A DNA stretch of 64,000 bases, taken from Bacillota bacterium (GTDB lineage Bacteria > Bacillota > Clostridia > Oscillospirales > Ruminococcaceae). Positions 1 through 8,286 of the stretch are shown piece by piece; positions within the stretch are counted from its first letter, which is position 1; each line of letters starts with the position of its first letter. The notes under the pieces are model-generated. The model did not search any database. It was given only the letters and a program-made list of their open reading frames with translations, and was not told the DNA's origin. The DNA lies in NCBI GenBank assembly GCA_023439835.1, contig JAEXUW010000020.1:186001-250000 (forward strand), given 5' to 3'. The translations under genes were made by a program, and so were the position numbers.

Positions 1-247
1 GAATTCCCCACTGAAAAAAGTTCTCAAGAAGAAAACTCATTGTTTTTAGCTCAAGCAAATTAACAATGAAATAAGCAATCGTGAGAAGCACTATGCCTTT
101 GATAAGTTGCTCAGCCCTTGTTTCCCGAATTAGTTTAATTCCTTTATATAGCAGATAGGACAGCAGAATCATGTCAATTACATCAGAAATTGATATTGAT
201 TTTAATACGCTTAACATTATCTGTCCTATATCAGAGATTATTCCCAT
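1..247 (-). CDS. cdaA: Diadenylate cyclase CdaA, N-terminal part (cut by window edge)
   Basis: The first 82 codons of a gene that runs off the left edge. The translation holds two or three hydrophobic helices and the stretch LIRETRAEQLIKG followed by LLENFFQWGI, which matches the membrane-anchored N-terminus of CdaA. This family makes cyclic di-AMP from two ATP at the membrane and controls osmolyte transport and wall homeostasis. The catalytic DisA_N domain lies outside the window, so activity cannot be judged. The ATG at 247 is preceded by a GAGAGGA ribosome binding site. In many Firmicutes cdaA sits beside ybbR and glmM; here glmM is about 7 kb away on the other strand. Confidence 0.85.
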   Translation of the reverse strand, partial: MGIISDIGQIMLSVLKSISISDVIDMILLSYLLYKGIKLIRETRAEQLIKGIVLLTIAYFIVNLLELKTMSFLLENFFQWGI

Positions 248-316
248 GATTCACGTCCTCTCGAGCGACTTAAAGTCAATATATCAATCACTTTTAAGTA
301 GCAGTACATATATTTA

Positions 317-344
317 ATTTTACCACAATATTGTATAATTACAA
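317..344 (-). promoter_or_regulatory. Putative cdaA promoter
   Basis: On the minus strand TTGTAA (339-344) and TAAAAT (317-322) are 16 bp apart, about 70 bp upstream of the cdaA start. The rest of 248-451 is AT-rich and shows no gene. A 10-bp palindrome ACAATATTGT lies at 325-334, inside the spacer. Confidence 0.45.
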
Positions 345-451
345 GTGTAAATCTTTATTTTTGAGAGAATTTTCTCATCTTTTTATTTTTGTAAAATTTT
401 AGACAACATTTAATACAAAAAATGATTAATGTAATTATAAGACTTTTAAGC

Positions 452-1597
452 TTAACGCTTGAAAGACTTTGATTTTGATATATGCTTAATTGAAGAGATT
501 AAAGATATCACCTCAGAATTTGTGCTGAAAGCACCGGGAGCAAATCTTGCAACGCCGGTTTCGAGCGTTCCGAGAGATTTATGTGCAAGACCTGCACAGT
601 GAAGCCCGCCTCTGAGAGCAAAGCCGGCTTTATCAAGTGCTGAAGTAATCTCCTGCGAATGTATACCGTCAATATTGAAAGCAACCAGTGGAACATAATT
701 AAGACTACCGCTTCTGTATATTTTTATGCCGTTGATATCTCTGATTCCATTTATGAAATAATTGCACAGCATAGCTTCATGATTATGAATTTTCATAATG
801 CCTTTTTTATTGAGATAGTCTATCCCGGCACCGAGAGCAATAATTCCAACTGAATTAACAGTCCCGCTTTCAAGCTTTTCGGGAAGCTCAGGTGACTGTG
901 TCAGTTCGGTTGTAGTTGCGCCAGTTCCGCCTTCAATGATAGAAGAAATATCGAATTTGCCGTCTGTTACAAGAAGTCCGGTTCCGGTCGGCCCATAAAG
1001 CCCTTTATGTCCTGCACAGCAAAGTATGTTAATCCCATCTGAAAGCTTTATGGGAACGACACCGCACGCCTGAGCGCCGTCAGCGATAAAGCAAATTCCA
1101 TATTTTTTGCAAAGCGCGCCTATTTCTCGGTATGGCAGTAGCTGTCCGGTTACGTTGCTTGCAAGGGTGCAGGCGATAGCTTTTGTGTCAGGCCGAATAA
1201 GTCGCTCAAAATTCATTAATGTAATGCTGTTGTGTTCGCTCACCTGAGCAATGTCATAGGTCACGCTTGAATTTAGCGAAAGCGCATGTATCGGTCTTAT
1301 AACTGAATTATGCTCAAGTGATGATGTTATAATATGCCCCGAACCGTTCATTATCCCTTTGATGGCGAAATTCAGAGCATGTGTGCAGTTTAATGTAAAG
1401 ATAACATTTTCAGTTTTTGCTCCAAAAAGAATAGCGGCTGAATTTCTTGTCTTATAAACCTGTTCAGCGGTGGAGAGTGAAATCTTGTGTCCGCCACGTC
1501 CTGGGTTTCCGCCATATTTAGTAATTGCAAGATTAAGAGCATCCTTTACTCCGCTAGGTTTTGGAAAGGTTGTTGCGGCATTATCAAAATAAATCAT
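452..1597 (-). CDS. Class V aminotransferase / cysteine desulfurase-like protein
   Basis: A PLP enzyme of the NifS/SufS fold, 381 residues. It opens with the family start IYFDNAATTFPKP. The Schiff-base lysine is K198 in AGHKGLYGPTG, D173 sits in the cofactor site (IADGAQA), H96 is the ring-stacking histidine, and C334 in GGLHCAGLAHK is the candidate persulfide cysteine. It probably releases sulfur from cysteine, or selenium from selenocysteine. It belongs to the branch of class V aminotransferases often found beside DUF3343 proteins, and a DUF3343 gene precedes it here. A GTG lies three codons upstream, but AGGTGA is correctly spaced only for the ATG at 1597. Substrate is inferred. Confidence 0.85.
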   Translation of the reverse strand: MIYFDNAATTFPKPSGVKDALNLAITKYGGNPGRGGHKISLSTAEQVYKTRNSAAILFGAKTENVIFTLNCTHALNFAIKGIMNGSGHIITSSLEHNSVIRPIHALSLNSSVTYDIAQVSEHNSITLMNFERLIRPDTKAIACTLASNVTGQLLPYREIGALCKKYGICFIADGAQACGVVPIKLSDGINILCCAGHKGLYGPTGTGLLVTDGKFDISSIIEGGTGATTTELTQSPELPEKLESGTVNSVGIIALGAGIDYLNKKGIMKIHNHEAMLCNYFINGIRDINGIKIYRSGSLNYVPLVAFNIDGIHSQEITSALDKAGFALRGGLHCAGLAHKSLGTLETGVARFAPGAFSTNSEVISLISSIKHISKSKSFKR

Positions 1598-1606
1598 GAC
1601 AGTCAC

Positions 1607-1855
1607 CTAAACAATAATGTAATCTTTAACTCTTATACCCTCAGAGGTGAGTATAGAAATTATCAGGTTAACGTCATTTTTTATTTTAATGCAGTATCCA
1701 CAGCCCTTTGACAGGCTTTTGGGGGTTCGTTCAATTTCACAGTAGTAGCCTGCGCTGTTTAGCAGGTTTTTCGCTTTTATAGCATAGGTAATTGATGAAA
1801 GAGCAATAAAAGTTTTGGGTTCATACAGTCCGTTCAAATCTGTCACCTCTGGCAT
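1607..1855 (-). CDS. DUF3343 protein (putative Se/S carrier-like)
   Basis: A small protein of 82 residues with the family hallmark CGYC near residues 52-55, after KSLSKG. Proteins of this family are thought to carry labile sulfur or selenium on the two cysteines; this rests on genome context rather than biochemistry. Its stop lies just before the desulfurase-like gene, whose ribosome binding site overlaps it, so the two are surely cotranscribed. A plausible job is to accept the chalcogen that the desulfurase frees. No selD or selenoprotein gene is visible in this window. Confidence 0.8.
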   Translation of the reverse strand: MPEVTDLNGLYEPKTFIALSSITYAIKAKNLLNSAGYYCEIERTPKSLSKGCGYCIKIKNDVNLIISILTSEGIRVKDYIIV

Positions 1856-1873
1856 ATGATTTTAGTATAATTT

Positions 1874-1901
1874 ATAATATGCCAAAAATGCGAATTTGCA
1901 A
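1874..1901 (-). promoter_or_regulatory. Promoter for the DUF3343-desulfurase pair
   Basis: Minus-strand TTGCAA (1896-1901), 16 bp spacer, TATTAT (1874-1879). It sits in the 48-bp gap after ispF and suggests that the pair can be transcribed apart from pheA-ispD-ispF. Confidence 0.5.
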
Positions 1902-1903
1902 CA

Positions 1904-2377
1904 TTATGTTTCAGATAATAATACAACGGCGTATGAAGCTATGCCAAGTCCCGCACCTGTGAAGCCCAAACCTTCTTCTGTTGTTGCCTTAACGGAGATT
2001 TTATCGACTGAAATCTCACAGCTTTTTGCGATATTTTCACGCATCTGCTCAATATGAGGTGAGAGCCTCGGCGCCTGTGCGATAATAACCGAGTCAATAT
2101 TTTCAATTTCGTATCCTTTATTATAAATAAGCGACACAACCTTTTTTAAAAGCACAATACTGTCGGAGTCTTTGAAGTCGCTGTCATTATCGGGGAAGTG
2201 CTTTCCGATATCGCCGAGAGCGCACGCACCGAGAAGTGCATCCATAATCGCATGAACAAGCACATCGGCATCCGAATGACCGAGAAGCCCTTTATCATAC
2301 GGTATCTCAACGCCACCCAGTATAAGCTTTCGGTTGTCAGATAGTTTGTGGACATCATAACCATTTCCAATACGCAT
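1904..2377 (-). CDS. ispF: 2-C-methyl-D-erythritol 2,4-cyclodiphosphate synthase
   Basis: The MEP-pathway enzyme that cyclizes CDP-ME 2-phosphate and releases CMP. It is 157 residues, the normal length for the family. Zinc ligands are D8, H10 (GYDVHK) and H42; the LLGHSDADVLVHA block and the TTEEGLGFTG block (132-141) form the active site of the trimer. The ATG at 2377 follows GGGGGA at the end of ispD; a longer frame lacks a ribosome binding site. It is the last gene of pheA-ispD-ispF. The fused ispDF arrangement of some bacteria is not present. Confidence 0.96.
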   Translation of the reverse strand: MRIGNGYDVHKLSDNRKLILGGVEIPYDKGLLGHSDADVLVHAIMDALLGACALGDIGKHFPDNDSDFKDSDSIVLLKKVVSLIYNKGYEIENIDSVIIAQAPRLSPHIEQMRENIAKSCEISVDKISVKATTEEGLGFTGAGLGIASYAVVLLSET

Positions 2378-2378
2378 T

Positions 2379-3056
2379 TTATTCCCCCGCAATCAGAAGC
2401 TCAGCTAGCCTGAGATCTTCAGGCGTCGTTATCTTAATGTTTGAATAATCACCGTATGTAATGCAAATTTTACCGCCGACCGCTTCAACAAGCTGACAGT
2501 CATCAGTGAAATTCAGCTTTCTTTCAAGGGCATTTTCCATGCCTTTTATAAATAATTCTTTGTTGAAAACCTGTGGCGTCTGCACAGTTACAAGGGTGTT
2601 ACGGTTAGGAGTTGATTGAATGAAGCCACCGCTGACTTTTTTTATTGTGTCCTTCACTGGTACGCACAAGACAGATGCGCCATACTTTGAAGCGTTATCA
2701 ATAGTTTGTTCAATATCGTTAGGGGACACAAGAGGTCTTGCCCCATCGTGAATTGCAATAAGCTCACAATCATCGCTGACCTGCGAATACCCACTGAATA
2801 CAGACTGCTGACGGGTTGCCCCTCCGCCGGTTACTACAATTTCATGAGAAAAATCATATTGACTGATTAGCTCAGCAGTATCCTCAATTCTCTCCGGTGA
2901 GGTTACCACAATTATCTGGCTTACACAATCAATTTCGTCAAACGCCGTTATAGAGCGGATTAAAACAGGAACCCCGCTTAGCTCATAAAACTGCTTGTCA
3001 ACACCGTTCATTCTGACGCTTTTACCGGCGGATACTATAATTACTGATGTTTTCAC
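2379..3056 (-). CDS. ispD: 2-C-methyl-D-erythritol 4-phosphate cytidylyltransferase
   Basis: The third MEP-pathway step, joining MEP and CTP to CDP-ME, by a 225-residue cytosolic enzyme. The CTP-binding loop is SAGKSVRMNGVDKQF (9-23) with R15 and K21. IHDGARPLV (102-110) is the second signature and supplies MEP contacts. The start is a GTG that overlaps the pheA stop by one base (TAGTG), with GAGGTG as ribosome binding site, so translation is probably coupled. Its neighbour ispF makes a later step of the same route. Confidence 0.95.
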   Translation of the reverse strand: MKTSVIIVSAGKSVRMNGVDKQFYELSGVPVLIRSITAFDEIDCVSQIIVVTSPERIEDTAELISQYDFSHEIVVTGGGATRQQSVFSGYSQVSDDCELIAIHDGARPLVSPNDIEQTIDNASKYGASVLCVPVKDTIKKVSGGFIQSTPNRNTLVTVQTPQVFNKELFIKGMENALERKLNFTDDCQLVEAVGGKICITYGDYSNIKITTPEDLRLAELLIAGE

Positions 3057-4174
3057 TATTTCACCTCACTGTAATTTCCCAAAAATTTAAAATATGAAAG
3101 CTCTGATTTCAACGCTTCAATTATCTGAAGAACCTCAGGCTGTTTAATGCTTCCAGCGAAATCAAGATAAAAAATTACGTTAAAATCCTTTGAGGCGATT
3201 GGTTTAGATTCAATTCTCAACAGATTAAGACCGATGACAGAAAATTTCGTCAAAAGCCTGTAAAGTGCGCCTGTCATGTGAGGAAGCGATAGTGAAACTG
3301 ATATTACATCAGCATTTTCTGAAACATTGACTTTTTTTGAAATGCAGATAAAGCGTGTATAGTTTTCATCTGCATTTGCAATGCTCCTGCTTAAAATGTC
3401 AAGACCATAGAGATTGGCGCTTTCTTCAGAACAAATTGCACCACATCCGTCTTTATCGCTGACGAATTTGCCGGCTAGTGCGGTGTTTAGATATGTCACC
3501 GGTTCTATTGAATTATCTTTTATAAATTCAGAGCACTGAAGAAGAGCCTGCTCATGCGAATAGACTTTCTTTATGTCAGAAAGCTTGCTGCCGCTTTTAG
3601 CACAAAGACAGTGTGAAACCTTAACGGATACACCAGCGACAATAAAAAGCTCATACTTTCTTAAAAGCTCATAGGTTTGATAAACTGAGCCGGCGGTTGA
3701 ATTTTGAATGGGCAGAATTCCATATTCTATTTCACCGCAGCTTACCGCTTTGAATACATCATCAAAGGTTTCAAAAAAGCTGATTTCATTATCGGGGTTT
3801 GAAAAGAGTTTTTTTGCTGCTGTGTGAGAGTAGGCCCCGTCAATACCCTGACATCCTATACGGAATTTTTCATCAGGCATGAATCTTGAATATTCAATTC
3901 CTGTATACTCGCTGAAAATCTGCTGTTGCTGTTTGCACTTGCTAATGTCCATGATGCTGTTAAAAAGAACTTCTGCGCTGTTTTTAAGCCAGTCGGGTGA
4001 AGCATCACGCACTCTATTAATTATTTCCTTTTCCCTATCAGATTGAAAAACGGGAAGACCATTTTCGATTTTATAAGATGCTACATTTGAGCATATACTC
4101 ATACGTTTTATAAATAGCTCTAAGATTTCTTCGTCAATAGCACTGATTTCATTTCTGAGATTATTAAGTTCCAA
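3056..4174 (-). CDS. pheA: Bifunctional chorismate mutase / prephenate dehydratase
   Basis: Makes phenylpyruvate from chorismate for phenylalanine synthesis. Three domains are visible in about 372 residues: an AroQ-type chorismate mutase at 1-80 (LRNEISAIDEEILELF), a prephenate dehydratase at about 100-275 with NSTAGSV and the catalytic TRF motif (NYTRF), and an ACT domain at the C-terminus with the ESKP variant of the ESRP phenylalanine-sensing motif. The longest frame begins 14 codons earlier, but GGGAG is placed for a TTG start at 4174, and the mutase domain begins right there. Feedback inhibition by phenylalanine is expected from the ACT domain. Confidence 0.93.
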   Translation of the reverse strand: MELNNLRNEISAIDEEILELFIKRMSICSNVASYKIENGLPVFQSDREKEIINRVRDASPDWLKNSAEVLFNSIMDISKCKQQQQIFSEYTGIEYSRFMPDEKFRIGCQGIDGAYSHTAAKKLFSNPDNEISFFETFDDVFKAVSCGEIEYGILPIQNSTAGSVYQTYELLRKYELFIVAGVSVKVSHCLCAKSGSKLSDIKKVYSHEQALLQCSEFIKDNSIEPVTYLNTALAGKFVSDKDGCGAICSEESANLYGLDILSRSIANADENYTRFICISKKVNVSENADVISVSLSLPHMTGALYRLLTKFSVIGLNLLRIESKPIASKDFNVIFYLDFAGSIKQPEVLQIIEALKSELSYFKFLGNYSEVK

Positions 4175-4245
4175 GCTGTTCACTCCCTGCAATAATATAC
4201 AACTAATATTATACATAAAAACAGCTTCAAAAACAACCGTTTTGC

Positions 4246-4274
4246 TTGCAAAAAAAATAATATTATGCTATAAT
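4246..4274 (+). promoter_or_regulatory. Promoter of the ruvCAB run
   Basis: TTGCAA (4246-4251), 17 bp spacer, perfect TATAAT (4269-4274), between divergent pheA and ruvC. No LexA-type box is seen here, so the ruv genes appear not to be under direct SOS control. Confidence 0.7.
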
Positions 4275-4327
4275 AAATCGTTAATATATTCTGGATAGGT
4301 ATAGTATGAAAACGAAAGGCGGCTGTC

Positions 4328-4840
4328 ATGCGTATTATCGGAATTGACCCCGGCTATGCTATTGTCGGCTTTGGGGTGCTTGATTACAGCGGAAATCGCT
4401 TTGAAATCGTTGAGTTCGGTGCAATTACAACCACCGCCGATATGCAATTTGAAGCTCGTCTAAAAGTTATATATGACGATATGTGTTATGTTCTTGATAA
4501 ATACAAGCCGGAACAGCTTGCTATTGAAAAGCTGTTTTTCACGACGAATCAAAAAACTGCTATAGATGTCGCACAGGCAAGAGGGATTATAATGCTATCA
4601 GCGGTTGAGCGTGGAATTGAAATTGCCGAATACACTCCGCTTCAGGTGAAGCAGTCGGTAGTAGGATACGGAAAAGCTGAAAAAAAGCAGGTGCAGGAGC
4701 TGACGCGTCAGATTTTAAGGCTTAAAGAAGCGCCAAAGCCCGATGATACCGCCGATGCGCTGGCTATTGCAATATGCCACGGGCACAGTGCACATTCTTC
4801 AGCGGTTTGTCAGCTTTTAAAAGGGGAGAAAATGAGATGA
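4328..4840 (+). CDS. ruvC: Crossover junction endodeoxyribonuclease RuvC
   Basis: The Holliday junction resolvase, 170 residues. The four acidic metal ligands of the RNase H-like fold are all in place: D7 (GIDPGYAIVGFG), E67 (IEKLFF), D140 and D143 (KPDDTADALAIAICH). It nicks junctions symmetrically after RuvAB branch migration. The stop overlaps the ruvA start in ATGA. The order ruvC-ruvA-ruvB is complete here. Confidence 0.97.
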   Translation: MRIIGIDPGYAIVGFGVLDYSGNRFEIVEFGAITTTADMQFEARLKVIYDDMCYVLDKYKPEQLAIEKLFFTTNQKTAIDVAQARGIIMLSAVERGIEIAEYTPLQVKQSVVGYGKAEKKQVQELTRQILRLKEAPKPDDTADALAIAICHGHSAHSSAVCQLLKGEKMR

Positions 4841-5439
4841 TATACAGCCTTAAGGGTGAGCTTATACATACAGAGCCGTCACTTGCGGTAATTGAATGCG
4901 GTGGAGTCGGCTATGCCTGCCGAACTACCTTTTCAACACTTTCTCAGATAGGCTCAAGGGGCGACTTGGTTACACTGTTTACATATATGTCGGTGAGAGA
5001 GGATTGTGTGGAGCTTTTCGGCTTTGCAACTCAGCAGGAGCTTAACTGTTTTAAAATGCTTACGTCTGTATCCGGTGTCGGGCCAAAGGCAGGTCTTGCG
5101 ATTCTTTCGGATTTATCTCCTGAAAAATTTGCGCTTGTCATAGCTACGGGCGATGTCAAGTCAATAACCCGCACAAAGGGGATAGGACCAAAGCTTGCCC
5201 AAAGAATTGTTTTGGAGCTTAAGGATAAGATTGTGAAAGAACAGCAGTTGTCCGGTACGGTTGATTTTGATTTTACACCGGCTAGTGACGGTTCAAATGC
5301 GAGCGAGGCAATTTCAGCGCTTGTGGTTTTGGGATATTTGCAGTCTGATGCTTCGTCGGTTGTTTCTAAGCTTGACTCTTCTCTTCCTGTTGAGGAAATG
5401 ATAAAGCAAGCTCTTAAAGCTCTTGCGAAAAAGCTATAA
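4837..5439 (+). CDS. ruvA: Holliday junction DNA helicase subunit RuvA
   Basis: The junction-binding subunit, 200 residues. An N-terminal OB-fold region (MIYSLKGEL onward) is followed by two helix-hairpin-helix motifs, SVSGVGPKAGLAIL and TKGIGPKLAQRIV, and a small C-terminal domain that contacts RuvB. The frame can be extended 21 codons into ruvC, but GGGGAGAAAATGAG places the start at the ATG that overlaps the ruvC stop by four bases, which also gives the usual family length. Confidence 0.97.
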   Translation: MIYSLKGELIHTEPSLAVIECGGVGYACRTTFSTLSQIGSRGDLVTLFTYMSVREDCVELFGFATQQELNCFKMLTSVSGVGPKAGLAILSDLSPEKFALVIATGDVKSITRTKGIGPKLAQRIVLELKDKIVKEQQLSGTVDFDFTPASDGSNASEAISALVVLGYLQSDASSVVSKLDSSLPVEEMIKQALKALAKKL

Positions 5440-5462
5440 TTTATAATAAGGTGGCGTGATTG

Positions 5463-6497
5463 ATGCTTGAAACAAGTGAATTTGACCTTGAGAACAGGTT
5501 GGTTGCGCCTGAAATAATCAAGGATGATAATGAGATTGATTTTTCTCTAAGACCAAAAACTCTAAACGAGTATATCGGTCAGGAAAAGGTGAAGGAAAAT
5601 CTGTGGATATATATAGAAGCTGCACGAAAAAGAAAAGAGCCTCTTGACCATGTGCTGCTTTACGGTCCGCCCGGACTTGGGAAGACCACTCTTTCAGCAA
5701 TCATTGCCCACGAAATGGGAGTGAATATCAGGATTACATCAGGCCCCGCTATTGAAAAGCCGGGGGATTTGGCTGCGCTTTTGACAAACCTATCAGAGAA
5801 CGACGTTTTGTTTATTGATGAGATTCACAGGCTTTCACGCTCGGTGGAGGAGGTTTTGTATCCAGCTCTTGAGGACTATGCGCTGGATATTATTATCGGA
5901 AAAGGTCCGGCGGCACGCTCTATAAGAATAGACCTTCCGAAATTCACCCTTGTTGGCGCGACTACTCGTGCGGGACAGCTCACCTCACCTTTGCGTGACC
6001 GTTTTGGTGTTATGCTCAGGCTTGAGCTTTATTCTCATGAGGAGCTTTGTGATATCATAATGCGAAGCTCTGTTATTCTTGGAATATCCTGCGACAAGAG
6101 CGGAGCAATGGAGCTTGCAAAGCGTTCACGAGGCACGCCGAGAATCGCAAACAGATTTTTAAAAAGAGTTCGTGATTTCGCCGAGGTTATGGGCGACGGA
6201 AGAATTAATGAAGAAATAGTCAAAATAGCTCTTGACCGTATGGAGGTTGACCCGCTTGGGCTTGACAGTCTTGACAAGCGTATGCTCACGATGATAATAA
6301 ACGGCTATGGCGGCGGGCCAGTCGGACTTGAAACCTTAGCCTCCGCAATCGGGGAGGAGGCTGTGACGCTTGAGGACGTCTGTGAGCCTTATCTCATGCA
6401 ACTAGGATTTATATCAAGAACGCCGCGCGGACGATGTGCGACGCTACTTGCATACAGGCATCTTGGAATTTTAAAAGATGGACAAACAGAGTTATAA
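5463..6497 (+). CDS. ruvB: Holliday junction branch migration ATPase RuvB
   Basis: The hexameric motor that pumps DNA through the RuvA-bound junction, 344 residues. Walker A is GPPGLGKTT (68-76), Walker B is at DEIHRL (119-124), sensor 1 is GATTRAG and the arginine finger is in SPLRDRFG. The C-terminal winged helix ends the protein (ISRTPRGR). AAGGTGG lies 8 bases upstream of the ATG at 5463; the TTG just before it is a less likely start. Confidence 0.97.
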   Translation: MLETSEFDLENRLVAPEIIKDDNEIDFSLRPKTLNEYIGQEKVKENLWIYIEAARKRKEPLDHVLLYGPPGLGKTTLSAIIAHEMGVNIRITSGPAIEKPGDLAALLTNLSENDVLFIDEIHRLSRSVEEVLYPALEDYALDIIIGKGPAARSIRIDLPKFTLVGATTRAGQLTSPLRDRFGVMLRLELYSHEELCDIIMRSSVILGISCDKSGAMELAKRSRGTPRIANRFLKRVRDFAEVMGDGRINEEIVKIALDRMEVDPLGLDSLDKRMLTMIINGYGGGPVGLETLASAIGEEAVTLEDVCEPYLMQLGFISRTPRGRCATLLAYRHLGILKDGQTEL

Positions 6498-6512
6498 TTT
6501 TGGAGGTAGTAT

Positions 6513-6887
6513 ATGAAAAAGTTTGCAATTGTTCTTGCAGTTATATTTATAGCCGTTTTTTCCGGCTGTACGGTAGGGAGTGGCACAGCACTAATGATGC
6601 AGGAAACAAACACTGCTTCTCGGATGTCGGCGGAGTACAAGAAATTTTCTGGCTATAAAAAGACCACTGTTAAGCTTTCTCAGGATGAGGAAAAGGAAGT
6701 AAGTGTGAGCATTGTAACAGAAAAGGGGAAAATCGACCTTGAAATTGTCCATGAGGACGGTGAAGTGGCATATGAAGGCAATGACCTTGAAACAACGGAT
6801 TTTACCGTTACACTGAACAAGTCGGGGAAATATACCGTCAGGGTTGATACCAAAAAGCACGTTGGAAGCTATGATATTAACTGGTAG
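6513..6887 (+). CDS. Small predicted lipoprotein, unknown function
   Basis: 124 residues with a lipoprotein signal: a basic start MKKF, a hydrophobic core and the lipobox FSGC, so it is probably anchored outside the membrane through the cysteine near residue 19. The mature part is short and rich in Lys and Glu with alternating beta-type sequence (SVSIVTEKGKIDLEIV; GKYTVRVDTKKHVG), which suggests a small beta sandwich. It has a GGAGG ribosome binding site and lies between ruvB and glmM, probably in the same transcript. No function is recognized. Confidence 0.75.
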   Translation: MKKFAIVLAVIFIAVFSGCTVGSGTALMMQETNTASRMSAEYKKFSGYKKTTVKLSQDEEKEVSVSIVTEKGKIDLEIVHEDGEVAYEGNDLETTDFTVTLNKSGKYTVRVDTKKHVGSYDINW

Positions 6888-6933
6888 TGCTGAATAAAAT
6901 GATTACATAGCAAATTATAAAGGAGAATCTTTG

Positions 6934-8286
6934 ATGGGAAGACTTTTCGGAACAGACGGAGCAAGAGGTATTGCGATAACCGAGCTTAGTATTGAGCTTG
7001 CCGTTATGATTGGACGTGCGGCGGCTATTGTTTTAACAAAAGCAACAAAGCATAAACCCAAAATTTTTATCGGGAAGGATACAAGGCTTTCTTCTGACAT
7101 TCTTGAGTCAGCTCTTGTTGCCGGAATATGCTCTGTTGGTGCGGATGCTCATATTCTTGGCGTTGTTCCGACACCTGCGGTTGCTGTTCTTGTGAAAAAA
7201 TACTCTGCCGATGCGGGTGTTATGATTTCGGCGTCTCATAATTCGATGGAATATAACGGAATCAAACTGTTTTCCTCAACCGGCTTTAAGCTTTCGGATG
7301 AGCTTGAAGCGGAAATCGAAAGGCTAATTCTTGATAATCCTAGTGAAATAAAGCTTGCTTGCGGCGAAAATGTCGGAAGAATTACATATGATAAGAATGC
7401 CGAGTGGGATTACGTCAGGTATATCATGAAGAATATTGAGGGTGACTTTGGCGGGCTTCGTGTTGCGATTGACTGTGCAAACGGTTCGGCAAGCTCAACC
7501 GCCGAAAAGCTCTTTAAAGGTCTTGGTGCAAGCTGCTATTTTATCAGCAATACCCCCGACGGAACAAATATAAACAAGGATTGCGGTTCGACTTATCTTG
7601 ACGCTTTAAAAAAATGCGTCATAGATAACAAATGCCACGTCGGGCTTGCTTTTGACGGTGATGCAGACAGATGTCTTGCTGTTGATGAGCTTGGAAACAC
7701 TGTTGACGGGGATAAACTTATCGCTATTTTTGCACAATATATGAGAAAGACGGGGAAGCTCAGGCACAATGCCGCTGTTGTTACGGTAATGTCAAACCTC
7801 GGGTTTTTTCGTTTTGCTAAGGAAAACAGTATTGTAGTTGCTACCACCGCGGTTGGCGACAGATATGTTCTTGAGGAAATGCTCAACGGCGGCTATAATC
7901 TCGGCGGTGAGCAATCAGGGCATATTATTTTCCTCGATGAAGCAACAACAGGTGACGGACAGCTTACAGGAGCAAAGCTTCTTCATATTCTTGCGCATAC
8001 AACCTTAACAATGTCACAGCTTTCACAGATAATGGAAACCTATCCGCAGGTTCTGGTAAACGTAAAAATTAAGCCTGAACAAAGGGGAAGCTGGAAAAAT
8101 GATATTGCAGTTTGTGAGGCTATCGCCTATTGTGAAGAAAAACTAAGCGGCGACGGGCGTATACTTGTTCGTGAATCGGGTACAGAGCCACTTGTCAGGG
8201 TAATGCTTGAGGGAAGACAGTACGGTCAAATCGTTCAATATGCAAATACTATTGCTAGGGTAATAAGAGAAAGGTGTCCTGAATGA
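6934..8286 (+). CDS. glmM: Phosphoglucosamine mutase
   Basis: Converts glucosamine 6-phosphate to the 1-phosphate on the way to UDP-GlcNAc and peptidoglycan. 450 residues. The start GRLFGTDGARG is diagnostic. The phosphoserine is S101 in ISASHNSMEYNG; the magnesium loop DGDADR is at 241-246; the phosphate-binding loop RESGTEPLVRVM lies near the C-terminus. AGGAG is 8 bases before the ATG at 6934; an in-frame TTG precedes it directly. In many Firmicutes glmM is in the cdaA operon; here it is not. Confidence 0.96.
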   Translation: MGRLFGTDGARGIAITELSIELAVMIGRAAAIVLTKATKHKPKIFIGKDTRLSSDILESALVAGICSVGADAHILGVVPTPAVAVLVKKYSADAGVMISASHNSMEYNGIKLFSSTGFKLSDELEAEIERLILDNPSEIKLACGENVGRITYDKNAEWDYVRYIMKNIEGDFGGLRVAIDCANGSASSTAEKLFKGLGASCYFISNTPDGTNINKDCGSTYLDALKKCVIDNKCHVGLAFDGDADRCLAVDELGNTVDGDKLIAIFAQYMRKTGKLRHNAAVVTVMSNLGFFRFAKENSIVVATTAVGDRYVLEEMLNGGYNLGGEQSGHIIFLDEATTGDGQLTGAKLLHILAHTTLTMSQLSQIMETYPQVLVNVKIKPEQRGSWKNDIAVCEAIAYCEEKLSGDGRILVRESGTEPLVRVMLEGRQYGQIVQYANTIARVIRERCPE

